From: VAZQ01 sp963721005
GTDB taxonomy: Bacteria > Pseudomonadota > Alphaproteobacteria > Rhizobiales > Xanthobacteraceae
Reading direction: 5' to 3'
Length of the DNA stretch: 64,000 nucleotides
NCBI GenBank assembly: GCA_963721005.1
Contig: CAVRHR010000003.1
Coordinates: 1,116,001 to 1,180,000 of the forward strand
Numbering within the stretch: the first letter of the stretch is position 1; every line of letters starts with the position of its first letter. Made by a program: the position numbers and the translations under genes. Below are positions 16,260-25,543 of this stretch, piece by piece. The notes beneath the pieces are model-generated. The model was not told the DNA's origin. It worked only from the letters and a program-made list of their open reading frames with translations, and did not search any database.

Positions 16260-17285
16260 TCAGGCCTGCAGCGCGTCGACGAAACCGAGCTGCAGCAGGA
16301 GGCCCAGCTCGTCGCCGAAGTACCAGGCCTGCTTCCACTTGCCGTCGACCACCCGCATGACGCCGATCTCGGTGACGTCGACGTGCTTGCCGGCCGGCGG
16401 CAGGCCATAGAGCGGCTTGCTGTGGACCGCGGCGAGCCGAAAGCGCATCCAGACGTTCTCGCCCTCGGCGATGAAATCCTCAATCCGGTCGTGGCGATCC
16501 GGCATCGCATCGGTAATGTTCTGGTTGGGAACGCCCTTGCGGTCGCCGTAGTCGCGCAGATGCTGGAAGCCGACGCGGGTCTGCTTGAAATCGGGCGCCT
16601 GCTCGCTCTTGGGCAAGGGCGCCGATCCCTTCGAGCGCGCAATGAGCAGCCGATTGCGATCTTCGATCGCGGCGAGCGGACCGGCTTGCAGACGCTTGAT
16701 CACCATATCGGGATCCTCGCCGGCATCGCTCAAGGGCGGCGCGATGGTCTTGCCGTCCTTGCGGGGCGGCATCTTGGCGCCGAGCTGGCGCATCAGGCCG
16801 GCTTCGTCGGCCATGAACCAGCTCTCAGTGACCTTGCCGTCGGCCAGCCGGAACATCGCCATCTCCTGGAACTCGAATTTCTTGCCGGTCGGCGGGATGC
16901 CGAGGAAATTGCCCTGGTGGGTGCCGCTGACCCGGAAGATCATGCCGACCCGATCGCCCTCCGCGATCATGCTCTCGATCACGTCGGCGCGATCCGGAAA
17001 GGCCGTGCGCAAGTTCGGGCCCGGATTGGGGAAGTCCTGGTCCTGCGCATTCTTCGCCAGGTGCTCGATGCCGGCGCGCAACCGCTTGGAGCCCGGCGCC
17101 GTGAGCTCGCGCTGGACCGCGGCCTCGTCCTTGGTGCCCTGCGATTCCTTGAGGCGGCGGACCACGTCCTTGTTGCGCTCGAGGTCGGCGGCCGGCGATT
17201 GGGCGGCCAGCCGTCGCGGCTGTGCGGCGGTCAGCACCAAGCCGGCACCGATCGTGCCGGTCAACAGCTTGCGGCGGCTCAACAT
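16260..17285 (-). CDS. Exported protein with two SnoaL-like domains
   Basis: Starting at ATG 17285 behind GGAGGA, the 341-residue protein has a twin-arginine-like signal (MLSRRKLLTGTIGAG). Two tandem SnoaL-type (NTF2 fold, ester-cyclase-like) domains follow: the first ends GIPPTGKKFEFQ, RLADGKVTESW, LMRQLGA; the second repeats GLPPAGKHVDVT, RVVDGKWKQAW, LLLQLGF. Single SnoaL domains cyclise polyketide esters or bind small hydrophobic molecules; a two-domain periplasmic version is unusual. The open frame continues upstream to 17456 but without signal or homology. Probable co-transcription with the hydrolase gene at 15412-16233. Confidence 0.82.
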   Translation of the reverse strand: MLSRRKLLTGTIGAGLVLTAAQPRRLAAQSPAADLERNKDVVRRLKESQGTKDEAAVQRELTAPGSKRLRAGIEHLAKNAQDQDFPNPGPNLRTAFPDRADVIESMIAEGDRVGMIFRVSGTHQGNFLGIPPTGKKFEFQEMAMFRLADGKVTESWFMADEAGLMRQLGAKMPPRKDGKTIAPPLSDAGEDPDMVIKRLQAGPLAAIEDRNRLLIARSKGSAPLPKSEQAPDFKQTRVGFQHLRDYGDRKGVPNQNITDAMPDRHDRIEDFIAEGENVWMRFRLAAVHSKPLYGLPPAGKHVDVTEIGVMRVVDGKWKQAWYFGDELGLLLQLGFVDALQA

Positions 17286-17475
17286 GGTGCGTGTCCTCCG
17301 GGGAGCATGGGATTGAGGGGCGCTTTTGAAAATCGCCGCAACATTGTGCCCGCTCGCAGCACTGCCCACAATGCCCGCCGGTTGCGGCTCCCGCGCCACG
17401 CGCGGCTCGCGCCGGGCGGCTCCCGCGGAGGCAACGACGCCAGACGGCCCCGGCAAATCCGGCAGGTCTCGCCCC

Positions 17476-17506
17476 GTTAGGCCTAACGCCCGGTTTCCAA
17501 ACGGGG
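17476..17506. promoter_or_regulatory. Nested palindrome, possible operator
   Basis: GTTAGGCCTAAC at 17476-17487 is a perfect 12-base palindrome. It is nested with a longer dyad in which CCCCGTT (17472-17478) pairs with AACGGGG (17500-17506). It lies just upstream of a candidate promoter for the binding-protein gene at 17654 and between two divergent genes, a usual place for a regulator site. Confidence 0.4.
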
Positions 17507-17518
17507 TTACCAGAATTC

Positions 17519-17547
17519 TTGGCAGCCTGCACGAAACCGGATTAGAT
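17519..17547 (+). promoter_or_regulatory. Candidate sigma-70-type promoter
   Basis: TTGGCA (17519-17524) and TTAGAT (17542-17547) are separated by 17 bases; the first matches the -35 consensus in five of six positions, the second only in three. It would transcribe the binding-protein gene starting at 17654, leaving a leader of about 100 bases. The rest of 17286-17653 shows no gene. Weak evidence from sequence alone. Confidence 0.35.
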
Positions 17548-17653
17548 TGCAGGCCGGACGCCGGCCCGCCCGGAAAGCCCCATCGCCCCGCCGCAGATGG
17601 TGCCAGGCTACCGCGACAGCCGGGAATCGCGTCAGCATCGAGGAGTGAGGCAA

Positions 17654-18694
17654 ATGTCCTTCGCCAGCCGTCATGCCTGCATCGTGAGCGTGGCTTTGCT
17701 TGCCATCGCCGGCTCCTCCCCGCCCGCCGCCGCCGCCGACGCGGTCAAGCTCGCCGCCATCACCCGCACCGTCTTCTACGTTCCGCTCTGGGTCGCCATG
17801 CATCGGGGCTTCCTCAAGGACGAGGGGCTCGACGTCGATGTCACGTTCTTCGACAATGCCGGCCGCACCGACGAGATGCTACGCACTGGCGAGATGCAGT
17901 TCGTGCTGCGCTCGCCCGAGGCCGCCATGATGGACGCATACCGGGGCGGCTCGTTGCGGGTCATCGCCGGCGGCGTGAGCAAGCTGCCGCACTTCGTCAT
18001 CGCGCAACCCTGGATCAAGACGCTCGACCAGCTCAGGGGCGCCAATTTCGGCGTTCTTTCCGCCAAGGAGGGCACCACCTACATCGTCCAGGACATCGCC
18101 AAGGCGGCCGGGCTCACCCCGGCCGACTACAAGATCAGCGTGGTGGGGGGATCGCCGACGCGCTGGAAGCTGCTCAAGGAAGGCAAGATCGACGTCGGCC
18201 TGCAGCCCATCCCCAACAGCTATGAGGCGGAGGCGGCCGGCTTCACCAATCTCGGCTCGGCCATCAATTTCGTGCCCAATTGGCAGTTCACCGCGGTCAA
18301 TGTCGACGAGAAATGGGCCGAACCGCATCGCGACATCGTGGTCCGCTTCCTGCGCGGGCTGCAACGCGGCCGCGACTTCATGCGCAACGATCCGCTGGAG
18401 AGCGCGAAGATCGCGGCGCAGGAGCTCGACACCAAGCTCGATCTCGCCATCCGCATGCTCGGCGACGTCGAGAAATACGACATGCTCGATGGCCAGACCG
18501 CCCTCAACATGCCGGGCCTGCAGCGCATATTCGAGACCCTGCTGCAGAGCGGCGACATCGCAGCCGACCGGAAGTTCGACGCGAATCTCGTTACCGACCT
18601 GAGCTATTGGGAGGAGAGTCATCCGGAAGCGGCTCTGACGGGTGCCATTCCGGCAGTGCGGCCCGCTCAACCGGCGGTGCAGCCCGCTCAATAA
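17654..18694 (+). CDS. NMT1/SsuA-like ABC substrate-binding protein
   Basis: The 346-residue protein starts at ATG 17654 behind GAGGAGTGAGG; the frame is open to 17597 but upstream residues are not signal-like. After a signal peptide (VSVALLAIAGSSPPAAAADA) it has VFYVPLWVAMHRGFLKDEGL, the typical NMT1 entry loop, then FVLRSPEAAMMDAYRGGSLR and KEGKIDVGLQP. Relatives bind taurine/sulfonates, thiamine precursors or phthalate-like acids. The C terminus ends in a proline/alanine repeat (VRPAQPAVQPAQ). No ABC permease or ATPase gene is nearby, so it is an orphan. Confidence 0.87.
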   Translation: MSFASRHACIVSVALLAIAGSSPPAAAADAVKLAAITRTVFYVPLWVAMHRGFLKDEGLDVDVTFFDNAGRTDEMLRTGEMQFVLRSPEAAMMDAYRGGSLRVIAGGVSKLPHFVIAQPWIKTLDQLRGANFGVLSAKEGTTYIVQDIAKAAGLTPADYKISVVGGSPTRWKLLKEGKIDVGLQPIPNSYEAEAAGFTNLGSAINFVPNWQFTAVNVDEKWAEPHRDIVVRFLRGLQRGRDFMRNDPLESAKIAAQELDTKLDLAIRMLGDVEKYDMLDGQTALNMPGLQRIFETLLQSGDIAADRKFDANLVTDLSYWEESHPEAALTGAIPAVRPAQPAVQPAQ

Positions 18695-18955
18695 AACGGG
18701 CAGACCCGCCGTTGCGAATGGGCCGCCGATGCGGGGCAGCCTGCGCGGGCAGCCGGGCCTTTGCACAAGTTTCGGCGGTGCAGATTAAATCCAAATTAAA
18801 GCTAACACTATTATCCGGCCCTGCCGCGTCGGTTTTGAACCGGACCGCAACCCAGCGCGCTTAAGTCTTATCAAACCCTGGCGAATCCCGGCCGGCGGAG
18901 GATGCGCGCGCGACGGCATGGCAACCGTCCCGCTCAACGAAGGACGACTGTGACC

Positions 18956-21844
18956 ATGCTCCGCGGCATTCGAACGCGGCTTCTGGGTTTGGTGATCGCC
19001 ACGGTGGTTCCGTTCACGGCTCTCATCGGCGGTGGACTGTGGAACCAGTGGCGAGGCGACCAGGCGCAGGCGTTCAGAAGCGCACTGATCGAAGCGCACT
19101 TGCTGGCTGCCCGCGTCGACGACCAGATCACCGAGCTCGACAACCTCCTGATCGGCCTGAGCCAAGCCGTGTCGACCGATCCGGCCGACGTCCTGACGAA
19201 CGATGCCATGCTCCGGCGCGCCAAGGCCGAGCTGCCCGGCTACATCGGCAATATGCTGCTGTCGGCGCCCAACGGCGGCAATATCGGCACGTCGTTCGCG
19301 CCGGCCGAGAGCGGGCGCACCTATATCGGCGATCGCGATTATTTCAAATGGATATCGGCGGACCGGGAAGGCGCCGCAGTCGGCAATCCGGTGCTCGGGC
19401 GCACCACCGGCCAATGGGTGACCACGGTTGCACGCGGGATCCGGAATCCGGCCGGCGATCTGATGGCCATCATCGGCGTCGGCATCCAGATCGAGCATTT
19501 CCAGAATGCGCTCACGTTGCACGAGCTTCCGGCCGGCAGCATCGTCCAGATCATCAGCCGGGACGGCAGCATCATCCTGCGCAACGACGACGCGGGCTGG
19601 GTCGGTCGCAGGCTGAGCGACAACGACTTCGCCGCGCTCCACTCGGCGTCGAAAGAAGCCAGCGCGGCAGTGCTCTGGCCCGACCATATCGAGCGCATCA
19701 CCGGTTCGGCCGCCATGGGGGCGGCGCCGTGGCTGGTATCGGTCGGCTTGCCGACCGAATATGTCCTCTCGAACGTGGTCTCTCGGCTGGCCTGGGGCAC
19801 GGTCGCCAGCCTGATCACGCTTCTGGTAGCGCTCGCACTGGCATCGGCGTTCTCGGGCCGGATCATCAGCCCCTTGCGGCAGCTCAGCGCCGATGCTTCG
19901 GCACTCGCGGCCGGCAACCTCACCCATCGTACCGCCGTCGTCACCCAAGACGAGGTCGGCGCGCTCGCCAATACGTTCAACGCGATGGCGGCGTCGCTGG
20001 AGGCGAGACACCGCGAGCTCGACCTGGCCCGCGAAGCGGCCTTCGCCGAGGCGATCGAGCGCGCGCGGCTGGAGCAGATGGAGCGGCAGGCCAAGGAAAC
20101 CCTGGCCGCCGTGATCGACGCATCTCCGGTGGCGATCGTCTGCTCCGATCTCGATCGCAATATCGTGCTCTGGAGCCGGGCAGCAGAGCAGATATTCGGC
20201 TATCCGGGCGAGGAGATCGTGGGGCGACGCACCAAGCTGGTGCTGCCCGAGGCGGTGACTGAATCACAAATCATGTTCGAGCGATGCCTCAACGGCGAGA
20301 CGATCCGGGATGTCGAGGTCAGGCGCCGGCGCAAGGACGGCTCGATCGTCGATATCAGGCTGGCGGCGACGCCGATGTACAATCCCGACGGCAAGGTCTG
20401 GGGCGTGGCATGGGCCTACGACGACATCACCGGCAGCAAGAAGGCCGAACGCCAGCTCAATCAGATCGCGCACTATGATCAGCTGACCGGGCTGCCCAAC
20501 CGGGTCTCGCTGAAGGACGAGCTGACGCGCTTGCTGAGCGTGGACGATGGCCGGTCGCATTCGATCGCGCTGTTCGATCTCGACGGCTTCAAGGACGTGA
20601 ACGACACCGACGGTCATTCGACCGGCGACCAGTTGCTGGTCGAGGTAGCGAGCCGATTGAACGGCGCCGCCGGCGACGCCGGCAGGGTATACCGGCTCGG
20701 CGGCGACGAGTTCGTGGTCGTCATCCCGGGCTGCGGCGATCCTCGCGCTGTCACGGAGCTCGTCGCGTCCATGTTGCGGCAGCTGGCTGAGCCGTTCGAG
20801 ATTCATGAGCACGTGCTGCATATCGGCGGCAGCGCCGGCATCGCCATCGCGCCCCAGGACGGCGCATCGGTCGACGAGCTGATCGCCAACGCCGATCTCG
20901 CCCTCTACCAGGCCAAGGACGAAGGCGGCCACACCTATCGGCTGTTCGTACCGGTGCTGCGAGCGCGCGCGCAGAGTCGGCGCGGACTGCAGATGGAGCT
21001 GCGCCGCGCATTCGCGGAGAACGAGTTCGAGCTGTATTTCCAGCCGCAGATCCGTCTGGCGGACGATGCGGTGGTGGGCGCCGAGGCGCTGCTGCGCTGG
21101 CGACATCCGCAGCGCGGCGTGGTCGGCCCGGGTGCCTTCATCCAGACCTTGGCCGAAAGCTCCATCGCGCCAGCGGTGGGCGCATGGATCATGCGGGACG
21201 CCTGCGCGAAGACCTCCGCGTGGCGCGCCATGGGACTTTCGCTAAACCGCATCAGCATCAACCTGTTTCCCAGCCAGTGTCGCGATGCGGCGCTGCTGGC
21301 CGAGGTCGAGGACGCGTTGCAGATGAGCGGCCTGCCGGCCGATATCCTCGAGTTGGAGATCAGCGAGACCTTTGCGCTCAACAATGACGACTCGATCGCG
21401 CCGCTGCAGGAGCTGCACGACCGCGGCATCAAGCTCGCTTTTGACGATTTCGGCACCGGCTATGCCTCGCTCGCCTACCTGACCAAGTTTCCGGTGTCCC
21501 GGATCAAGATCGACCGCAGCTTCATCGCCCGGGTCACCGACGACGCCGAAAACGCCGCCATCGTTCGATCGCTCATCGCGATGGCGCATAATCTGAAGCT
21601 CGGCATCATCGCCGAAGGCGTCGAAACCGAGGCACAGGCGCGCTTTCTGCTGGAGGAGCGGTGCGAGGAGGCACAAGGCTTTCTGTATGCGAAACCGCTC
21701 TCCGCCGCCGATTTCGAGGCCTATCTGCGCGCCCGCCCGCTCGCCTCGCACGTCGCGCATCCACGGGAGAGACGCTCTTACGGCGGCGTCGCCAGCTTGC
21801 CGCGGTCGTACGCGCGAACCAGCCGCAAGGGCCCGCGGGCCTGA
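18956..21844 (+). CDS. Membrane GGDEF-EAL protein with periplasmic sensor, HAMP and PAS domains
   Basis: The 962-residue protein has a first membrane segment (LLGLVIATVVPFTALIGGGL), a periplasmic double-Cache-like sensor (about residues 30-275), a second membrane segment (VASLITLLVALALASAF), HAMP (about 300-355), PAS (about 385-500), GGDEF with an intact GGDEF at about residue 582, and EAL with EALLRW at about 710 and DDFGTGYAS at about 830. Both cyclic-di-GMP synthesis and hydrolysis motifs look intact. The usual RxxD inhibitory site before GGDEF is absent. GTG 18950, five bases after AAGGA, is an alternative start. Its periplasmic part may sense small acids, which would fit the neighbouring binding proteins. 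Confidence 0.92.
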   Translation: MLRGIRTRLLGLVIATVVPFTALIGGGLWNQWRGDQAQAFRSALIEAHLLAARVDDQITELDNLLIGLSQAVSTDPADVLTNDAMLRRAKAELPGYIGNMLLSAPNGGNIGTSFAPAESGRTYIGDRDYFKWISADREGAAVGNPVLGRTTGQWVTTVARGIRNPAGDLMAIIGVGIQIEHFQNALTLHELPAGSIVQIISRDGSIILRNDDAGWVGRRLSDNDFAALHSASKEASAAVLWPDHIERITGSAAMGAAPWLVSVGLPTEYVLSNVVSRLAWGTVASLITLLVALALASAFSGRIISPLRQLSADASALAAGNLTHRTAVVTQDEVGALANTFNAMAASLEARHRELDLAREAAFAEAIERARLEQMERQAKETLAAVIDASPVAIVCSDLDRNIVLWSRAAEQIFGYPGEEIVGRRTKLVLPEAVTESQIMFERCLNGETIRDVEVRRRRKDGSIVDIRLAATPMYNPDGKVWGVAWAYDDITGSKKAERQLNQIAHYDQLTGLPNRVSLKDELTRLLSVDDGRSHSIALFDLDGFKDVNDTDGHSTGDQLLVEVASRLNGAAGDAGRVYRLGGDEFVVVIPGCGDPRAVTELVASMLRQLAEPFEIHEHVLHIGGSAGIAIAPQDGASVDELIANADLALYQAKDEGGHTYRLFVPVLRARAQSRRGLQMELRRAFAENEFELYFQPQIRLADDAVVGAEALLRWRHPQRGVVGPGAFIQTLAESSIAPAVGAWIMRDACAKTSAWRAMGLSLNRISINLFPSQCRDAALLAEVEDALQMSGLPADILELEISETFALNNDDSIAPLQELHDRGIKLAFDDFGTGYASLAYLTKFPVSRIKIDRSFIARVTDDAENAAIVRSLIAMAHNLKLGIIAEGVETEAQARFLLEERCEEAQGFLYAKPLSAADFEAYLRARPLASHVAHPRERRSYGGVASLPRSYARTSRKGPRA

Positions 21845-22315
21845 CCCCGCCATGCAATGCCAAGCCTTCGCAGTGCGCGGACCGGGCAGCGCCGCCGGCA
21901 GCGCTCGCCGAGGGAGTTGCCCGCGCTCATGAGACGCGGCTCGATCGGAGCATACCGCGACCAGCCGCCCGGGGCGGCCGAATGGTTAACGCGCGACTGG
22001 GGTGCGGACGATCTCAGGCTTCGGCGAAGGTCGGCGCGCACGCAGCCGGTTGGCCGCAGCTGCGTGCGCGCGTTGAGAAAGCGGCAAGACTCGGGGGGAC
22101 CGGCCGCTCCCATAACCTCCCCAGGGGGGACATGGGGAGGAACCATTATGGGGGGAAGCTGATGTGCGGGCGACTTGCTTTCTTGGTTCGAACCATCCGC
22201 ATCGGTTTTGCACCGATCGGGGCGCCGCCGCGAGCGTGATATCCGAGATTGTTCGGCAAGGCTGCGCCCAAATCCGCCTTGCGGAAACGTGGTTTGTGCG
22301 GATATGTGAGGAATT
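21845..22315. other. Intergenic region without a supported gene
   Basis: About 470 bases separate the GGDEF-EAL gene and the XRE regulator gene. The short open frames here overlap each other on both strands and none has a ribosome binding site plus recognisable content. The only structure I see is an 8-bp hairpin (CCTCCCCA at 22116-22123 with TGGGGAGG at 22133-22140), without a T run. A small RNA cannot be excluded. Confidence 0.5.
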
Positions 22316-23110
22316 GTGCCGAACGGGACGCCGTTGGGGCTGATGATGCCGGAAACCTCGGAAAAGCAGCTTTCGGGCGAGCAGAGCCGCTTGGTCGCCG
22401 CAATCATTCGCGAGCAGCTGGCGCGCCGGCGGATGTCCCGCCAGCACTTGGCCGATCAGGCCAAGATCAGCATCTCGACCCTGGAGAAGGCCCTTTCCGG
22501 GCGCCGCCCCTTTACGCTGGCCACTACGGTGCGGCTCGAGGAGGCGCTGGGCGTGTCGTTGCGCAAAGGCGAGCCCGCCGCCGATCTGGGGGCGGCCCCC
22601 GCCAACCTGGCACCGGGCCATCTCGGCTTCTATTCGCGGCCGGCGGTCAGCTGGATCGAGGGCTCATATGTGACGCTGCGGCCCTCCTTCAGCGATCCGC
22701 AGGCGATCTTCGCCTACCGAACCGAAATCTGCTGGGACGACGGCGTGTCGAGCCTCATCTTCCGGGAATCCGACCGGGTCGATGCCGAATTCTCCCAACA
22801 GGGATTGGTGTCGGTGCCCCATCAATCGGGACACATCTATCTGGTGACCAACCGGCAAGGACAATACCGGCTGGTGATCATCTCCCGGCCCACCATCAAC
22901 GGCGAGATGTTCGGGATCATGACCACGCTTCGGGTCGGCCGCGGCTCGGAGCTCATGCCGGTATCGGGGCCGATCGCCTACGTGCCGGTGGGAACGCTGC
23001 CGAAGGCCGAGTTCGGCCGCATCCCGGCAGGCCATGCCTGCCATCAGCAATATCGCAAGCTGCTGCGGCGAACGGTCGAAGAATCCTTCGCCCTGTTCCT
23101 GCAGATCTGA
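22316..23110 (+). CDS. XRE-family transcriptional regulator with an unassigned C-terminal domain
   Basis: The 264-residue product begins at GTG 22316 behind GAGGA (or at ATG 22343). Residues 20-75 form a helix-turn-helix of the XRE type (LARRRMSRQHLADQAKISIS, then TLEKALSGRRPF). Residues 95-255 are a beta-rich domain (YSRPAVSWIEGSYVTLRPSF, IYLVTNRQGQYRLVIISRP) that I do not recognise as a cupin; it probably senses a ligand. It ends seven bases before the convergent TctC gene. The neighbouring pair of TctC genes is the most likely local target, by inference only. Confidence 0.82.
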   Translation: MPNGTPLGLMMPETSEKQLSGEQSRLVAAIIREQLARRRMSRQHLADQAKISISTLEKALSGRRPFTLATTVRLEEALGVSLRKGEPAADLGAAPANLAPGHLGFYSRPAVSWIEGSYVTLRPSFSDPQAIFAYRTEICWDDGVSSLIFRESDRVDAEFSQQGLVSVPHQSGHIYLVTNRQGQYRLVIISRPTINGEMFGIMTTLRVGRGSELMPVSGPIAYVPVGTLPKAEFGRIPAGHACHQQYRKLLRRTVEESFALFLQI

Positions 23111-23117
23111 AGCCGCC

Positions 23118-24203
23118 TTACCCGCCCCGGTTCTCGCCCACGCCGCCGATGATCTGCAACAGCCGATCGGCGATCGGTCGCGGCGTCGCCACGATCTCGG
23201 TGACGATCTTCTGCATCTCGGCGCCGGAGACCGGGTTGATGTCGAAGTGCTCTTTGGCGGCCTCGGCCAGGAACACCGGATCCTTGACCATGGCGTCGAA
23301 CGCATCGCGCAACGCCTTCACCCGCTCGGCCGGCACCCCCGGAGATGTGAACACCGGGCGCCCGATCGTGCTGGAGGCCGACAGCAATTTGAAGATCGCC
23401 CGGTCCTCGTCGTTGGAGGCGAGATCGATCATGAGCGGCACGTCGGGCAGGTCGGGCGCCTTGGTGAGCCCGATCTGAACCAGGATGTCGATCTTCTTGT
23501 CGCGCAGCCAATCCGGCCGCGTCGCCTTCCACGCCCCCCAGGCGTTCGAGCCGCGGCCGTCCACCTCGCCCTTCTCCATCGCGAGATTGATGTCGTTGCC
23601 GCCCGGATAGCCGATGATGATCTTGAACTTGGTCCCGATCAGCGCATTCATGGCCTTGGGGTATTGCGAGCTGGTGCTGCCGCCGGTGGCACCCACCACG
23701 ACCTGCTTCTTCTTGGCGTCATCGATGGTCTTGATGCCCGACGTGTACCAGGTCGCGGTCGTGTTGTTGTCGGCGTTGGGATTGCCGATATAGATGAGCT
23801 TGGTGGTGTCGAGATCGAGCTGCTTGTCGCCCATGGCCTGCTCGACCGAGAGCGACTGGTCGGCTGTCGCCAGGACGGTGCCGTCCTTGGGGCCCACGCT
23901 GTAGACCCACTTGGTGGCGGCACGGCTGCCGGCGCCCGGCATGTTGCGCGGCACGATGGTCGGCTTGCCCGGAATGTAGTTGCCGAGATAGCGGGCGACC
24001 AGGCGGGCATAGAGATCGTAGGTGCCGCCCGGCGAATAGCCGATCACCATCTCGAGCTGCTTGCCCCGGTAGAAATCCTCGATCGCCTGCTGGCTCTGCG
24101 CCGGACCGACGGCGGCCACGCAGAACGGTAACGCCAGCGCAGCCGCGAGACCGGCCAAGGCAAGGCTTCGAGTCCGAACCTGGGAATGGGCATGACCGAA
24201 CAT
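23118..24203 (-). CDS. TctC/Bug-type periplasmic substrate-binding protein
   Basis: The product (361 residues from ATG 24203, behind GGGAG; ATG 24221 is an in-frame alternative) has a signal peptide ending near GPAQSQQ, then IEDFYRGKQLEMVIGYSPGG and PKDGTVLATADQ. It belongs to the FYRGK subfamily, and is closest in pattern to the divergent neighbour at 24478-25533. The pair share a 274-base intergenic region. The ligand is unknown; the AMEKGEVDGRGSN loop marks the pocket. No transporter membrane genes are adjacent. Confidence 0.88.
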   Translation of the reverse strand: MFGHAHSQVRTRSLALAGLAAALALPFCVAAVGPAQSQQAIEDFYRGKQLEMVIGYSPGGTYDLYARLVARYLGNYIPGKPTIVPRNMPGAGSRAATKWVYSVGPKDGTVLATADQSLSVEQAMGDKQLDLDTTKLIYIGNPNADNNTTATWYTSGIKTIDDAKKKQVVVGATGGSTSSQYPKAMNALIGTKFKIIIGYPGGNDINLAMEKGEVDGRGSNAWGAWKATRPDWLRDKKIDILVQIGLTKAPDLPDVPLMIDLASNDEDRAIFKLLSASSTIGRPVFTSPGVPAERVKALRDAFDAMVKDPVFLAEAAKEHFDINPVSGAEMQKIVTEIVATPRPIADRLLQIIGGVGENRGG

Positions 24204-24477
24204 ATTAGCTGCTCCCGCCATATGGCTCCGCGCCGGTGGACAACGCGCGCCGCCAACCGTTAGTTCATCGCCGCACTTCCGGCAACTTGCCGGGGCGATC
24301 CCTGTTGTAAGGCTTTCCGTGCGATCTGTTCTGCGTCGCGTTGTCGCTCACCCGTGGCGGCGCCACCCCGGTGCAAAGCGAGACAAACGATCGAAGGATC
24401 AATACTTTGGATTCGCCCGTCACGTGGAGCCGCGGCCCCGCGCCCGGGTTCGACGTCCAGATCGAGAGGTATTCAAA

Positions 24478-25533
24478 ATGACCCCCCGTTCGGCCGCAGG
24501 ACTCGCGCAGGCGACGTACAAGCTGGGCGTTCTCGCACTGCTCGTCGGCGTCGCCAAGCTGGCGATCCCGACACAGGCGGCCGCGCAATCGGTGGCCGAT
24601 TTCTACCGGGGCAAGAACGTCAATCTCATGATTGGCGTCAATGTCGGCGGCTCCTACGATCGCGATGCGCGACTGGTCGCCCGCTATCTGGGCTCGCATT
24701 TGCCCGGCAACCCGACCATCGTGCCGCAAAACATGATCGGCGGCGGCGGCATCGTGATGGCCAATTTCCTGCAGACCATCGCGCCCCGGGACGGCACCAC
24801 CATCGGCATGATCCCCAACACCCTGGTGGTGAACCAATTGGTCGGCATGGCGGCCGTGCGTTACGACATGGGCAAGTTCCATTGGATCGGCTCGATCATG
24901 CCCACCGCCCACAGCGCGATGGTGGCATGGCATGCCTCCGGCATCACCAGCATCGCGGACGCGCGCCGCGGCGAGGTCACCGCCGGCGCCAGCCCGAAGG
25001 GCTCGTTCCTCTATGCGATGCCGGCTTTGCTGAACGAGTTCCTCGGCACCAGGTTCAAGATCGTGGCCGGATATCAGGGCATCGCCAGCGTCTATCTGGC
25101 GATGGAGCGCGGCGAGGTCGACGCGCTCGGCATCACCTGGGGCGAGTTCAAGGTCGAGAAATCCGACATGGTGCGCGACGGCAAGATCCGCATCCTGGTG
25201 CAGTCCGCCCCCAAGGCGGTCGACCTGCCGGACGTGCCGACCGTGGACGAGCTCGCCAAGAACGAGGCCGATCGCGGGCCGATGGACTTCCTCCTGTCCG
25301 GCAATGCGCTGGGCCGGCCGCTGGCGGCGCCGCCCGGCACACCGCCGGAGCGGGTCGCGGCGCTGCGGGCAGCGTTCGAGGAGACCATGAAGGATCCCCG
25401 CTTCCTGCACGACGTGGAAGCCTCCCGGACCGAGCTCGGTCCGATCGCGGGCGACACGCTGCAGCATGCAGTCGAGCGGATACTGACCACGCCGCAGCAA
25501 TTCATCGCCCGCGCCAGGACGGTCCTCGAGTAG
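24478..25533 (+). CDS. TctC/Bug-type periplasmic substrate-binding protein
   Basis: The 351-residue protein starts at ATG 24478 behind GAGAGGT; the frame is open back to 24319 but that part lacks a signal. The signal peptide (GVLALLVGVAKLAIPTQAAAQ) precedes VADFYRGKNVNLMIGVNVGG, PQNMIGGGGIVMANFLQ and APRDGTTIGMIPN. It is very like the protein at 2558-3625 in its opening. It is followed after 10 bases by the convergent GlcG/HbpS gene. Confidence 0.9.
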   Translation: MTPRSAAGLAQATYKLGVLALLVGVAKLAIPTQAAAQSVADFYRGKNVNLMIGVNVGGSYDRDARLVARYLGSHLPGNPTIVPQNMIGGGGIVMANFLQTIAPRDGTTIGMIPNTLVVNQLVGMAAVRYDMGKFHWIGSIMPTAHSAMVAWHASGITSIADARRGEVTAGASPKGSFLYAMPALLNEFLGTRFKIVAGYQGIASVYLAMERGEVDALGITWGEFKVEKSDMVRDGKIRILVQSAPKAVDLPDVPTVDELAKNEADRGPMDFLLSGNALGRPLAAPPGTPPERVAALRAAFEETMKDPRFLHDVEASRTELGPIAGDTLQHAVERILTTPQQFIARARTVLE

Positions 25534-25543
25534 ACGGCCCGAG

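Noticed and set aside
22184..22193. GGTTCGAACC as the T-arm of a tRNA
   Set aside because: No acceptor stem, anticodon arm or CCA end can be folded around it.
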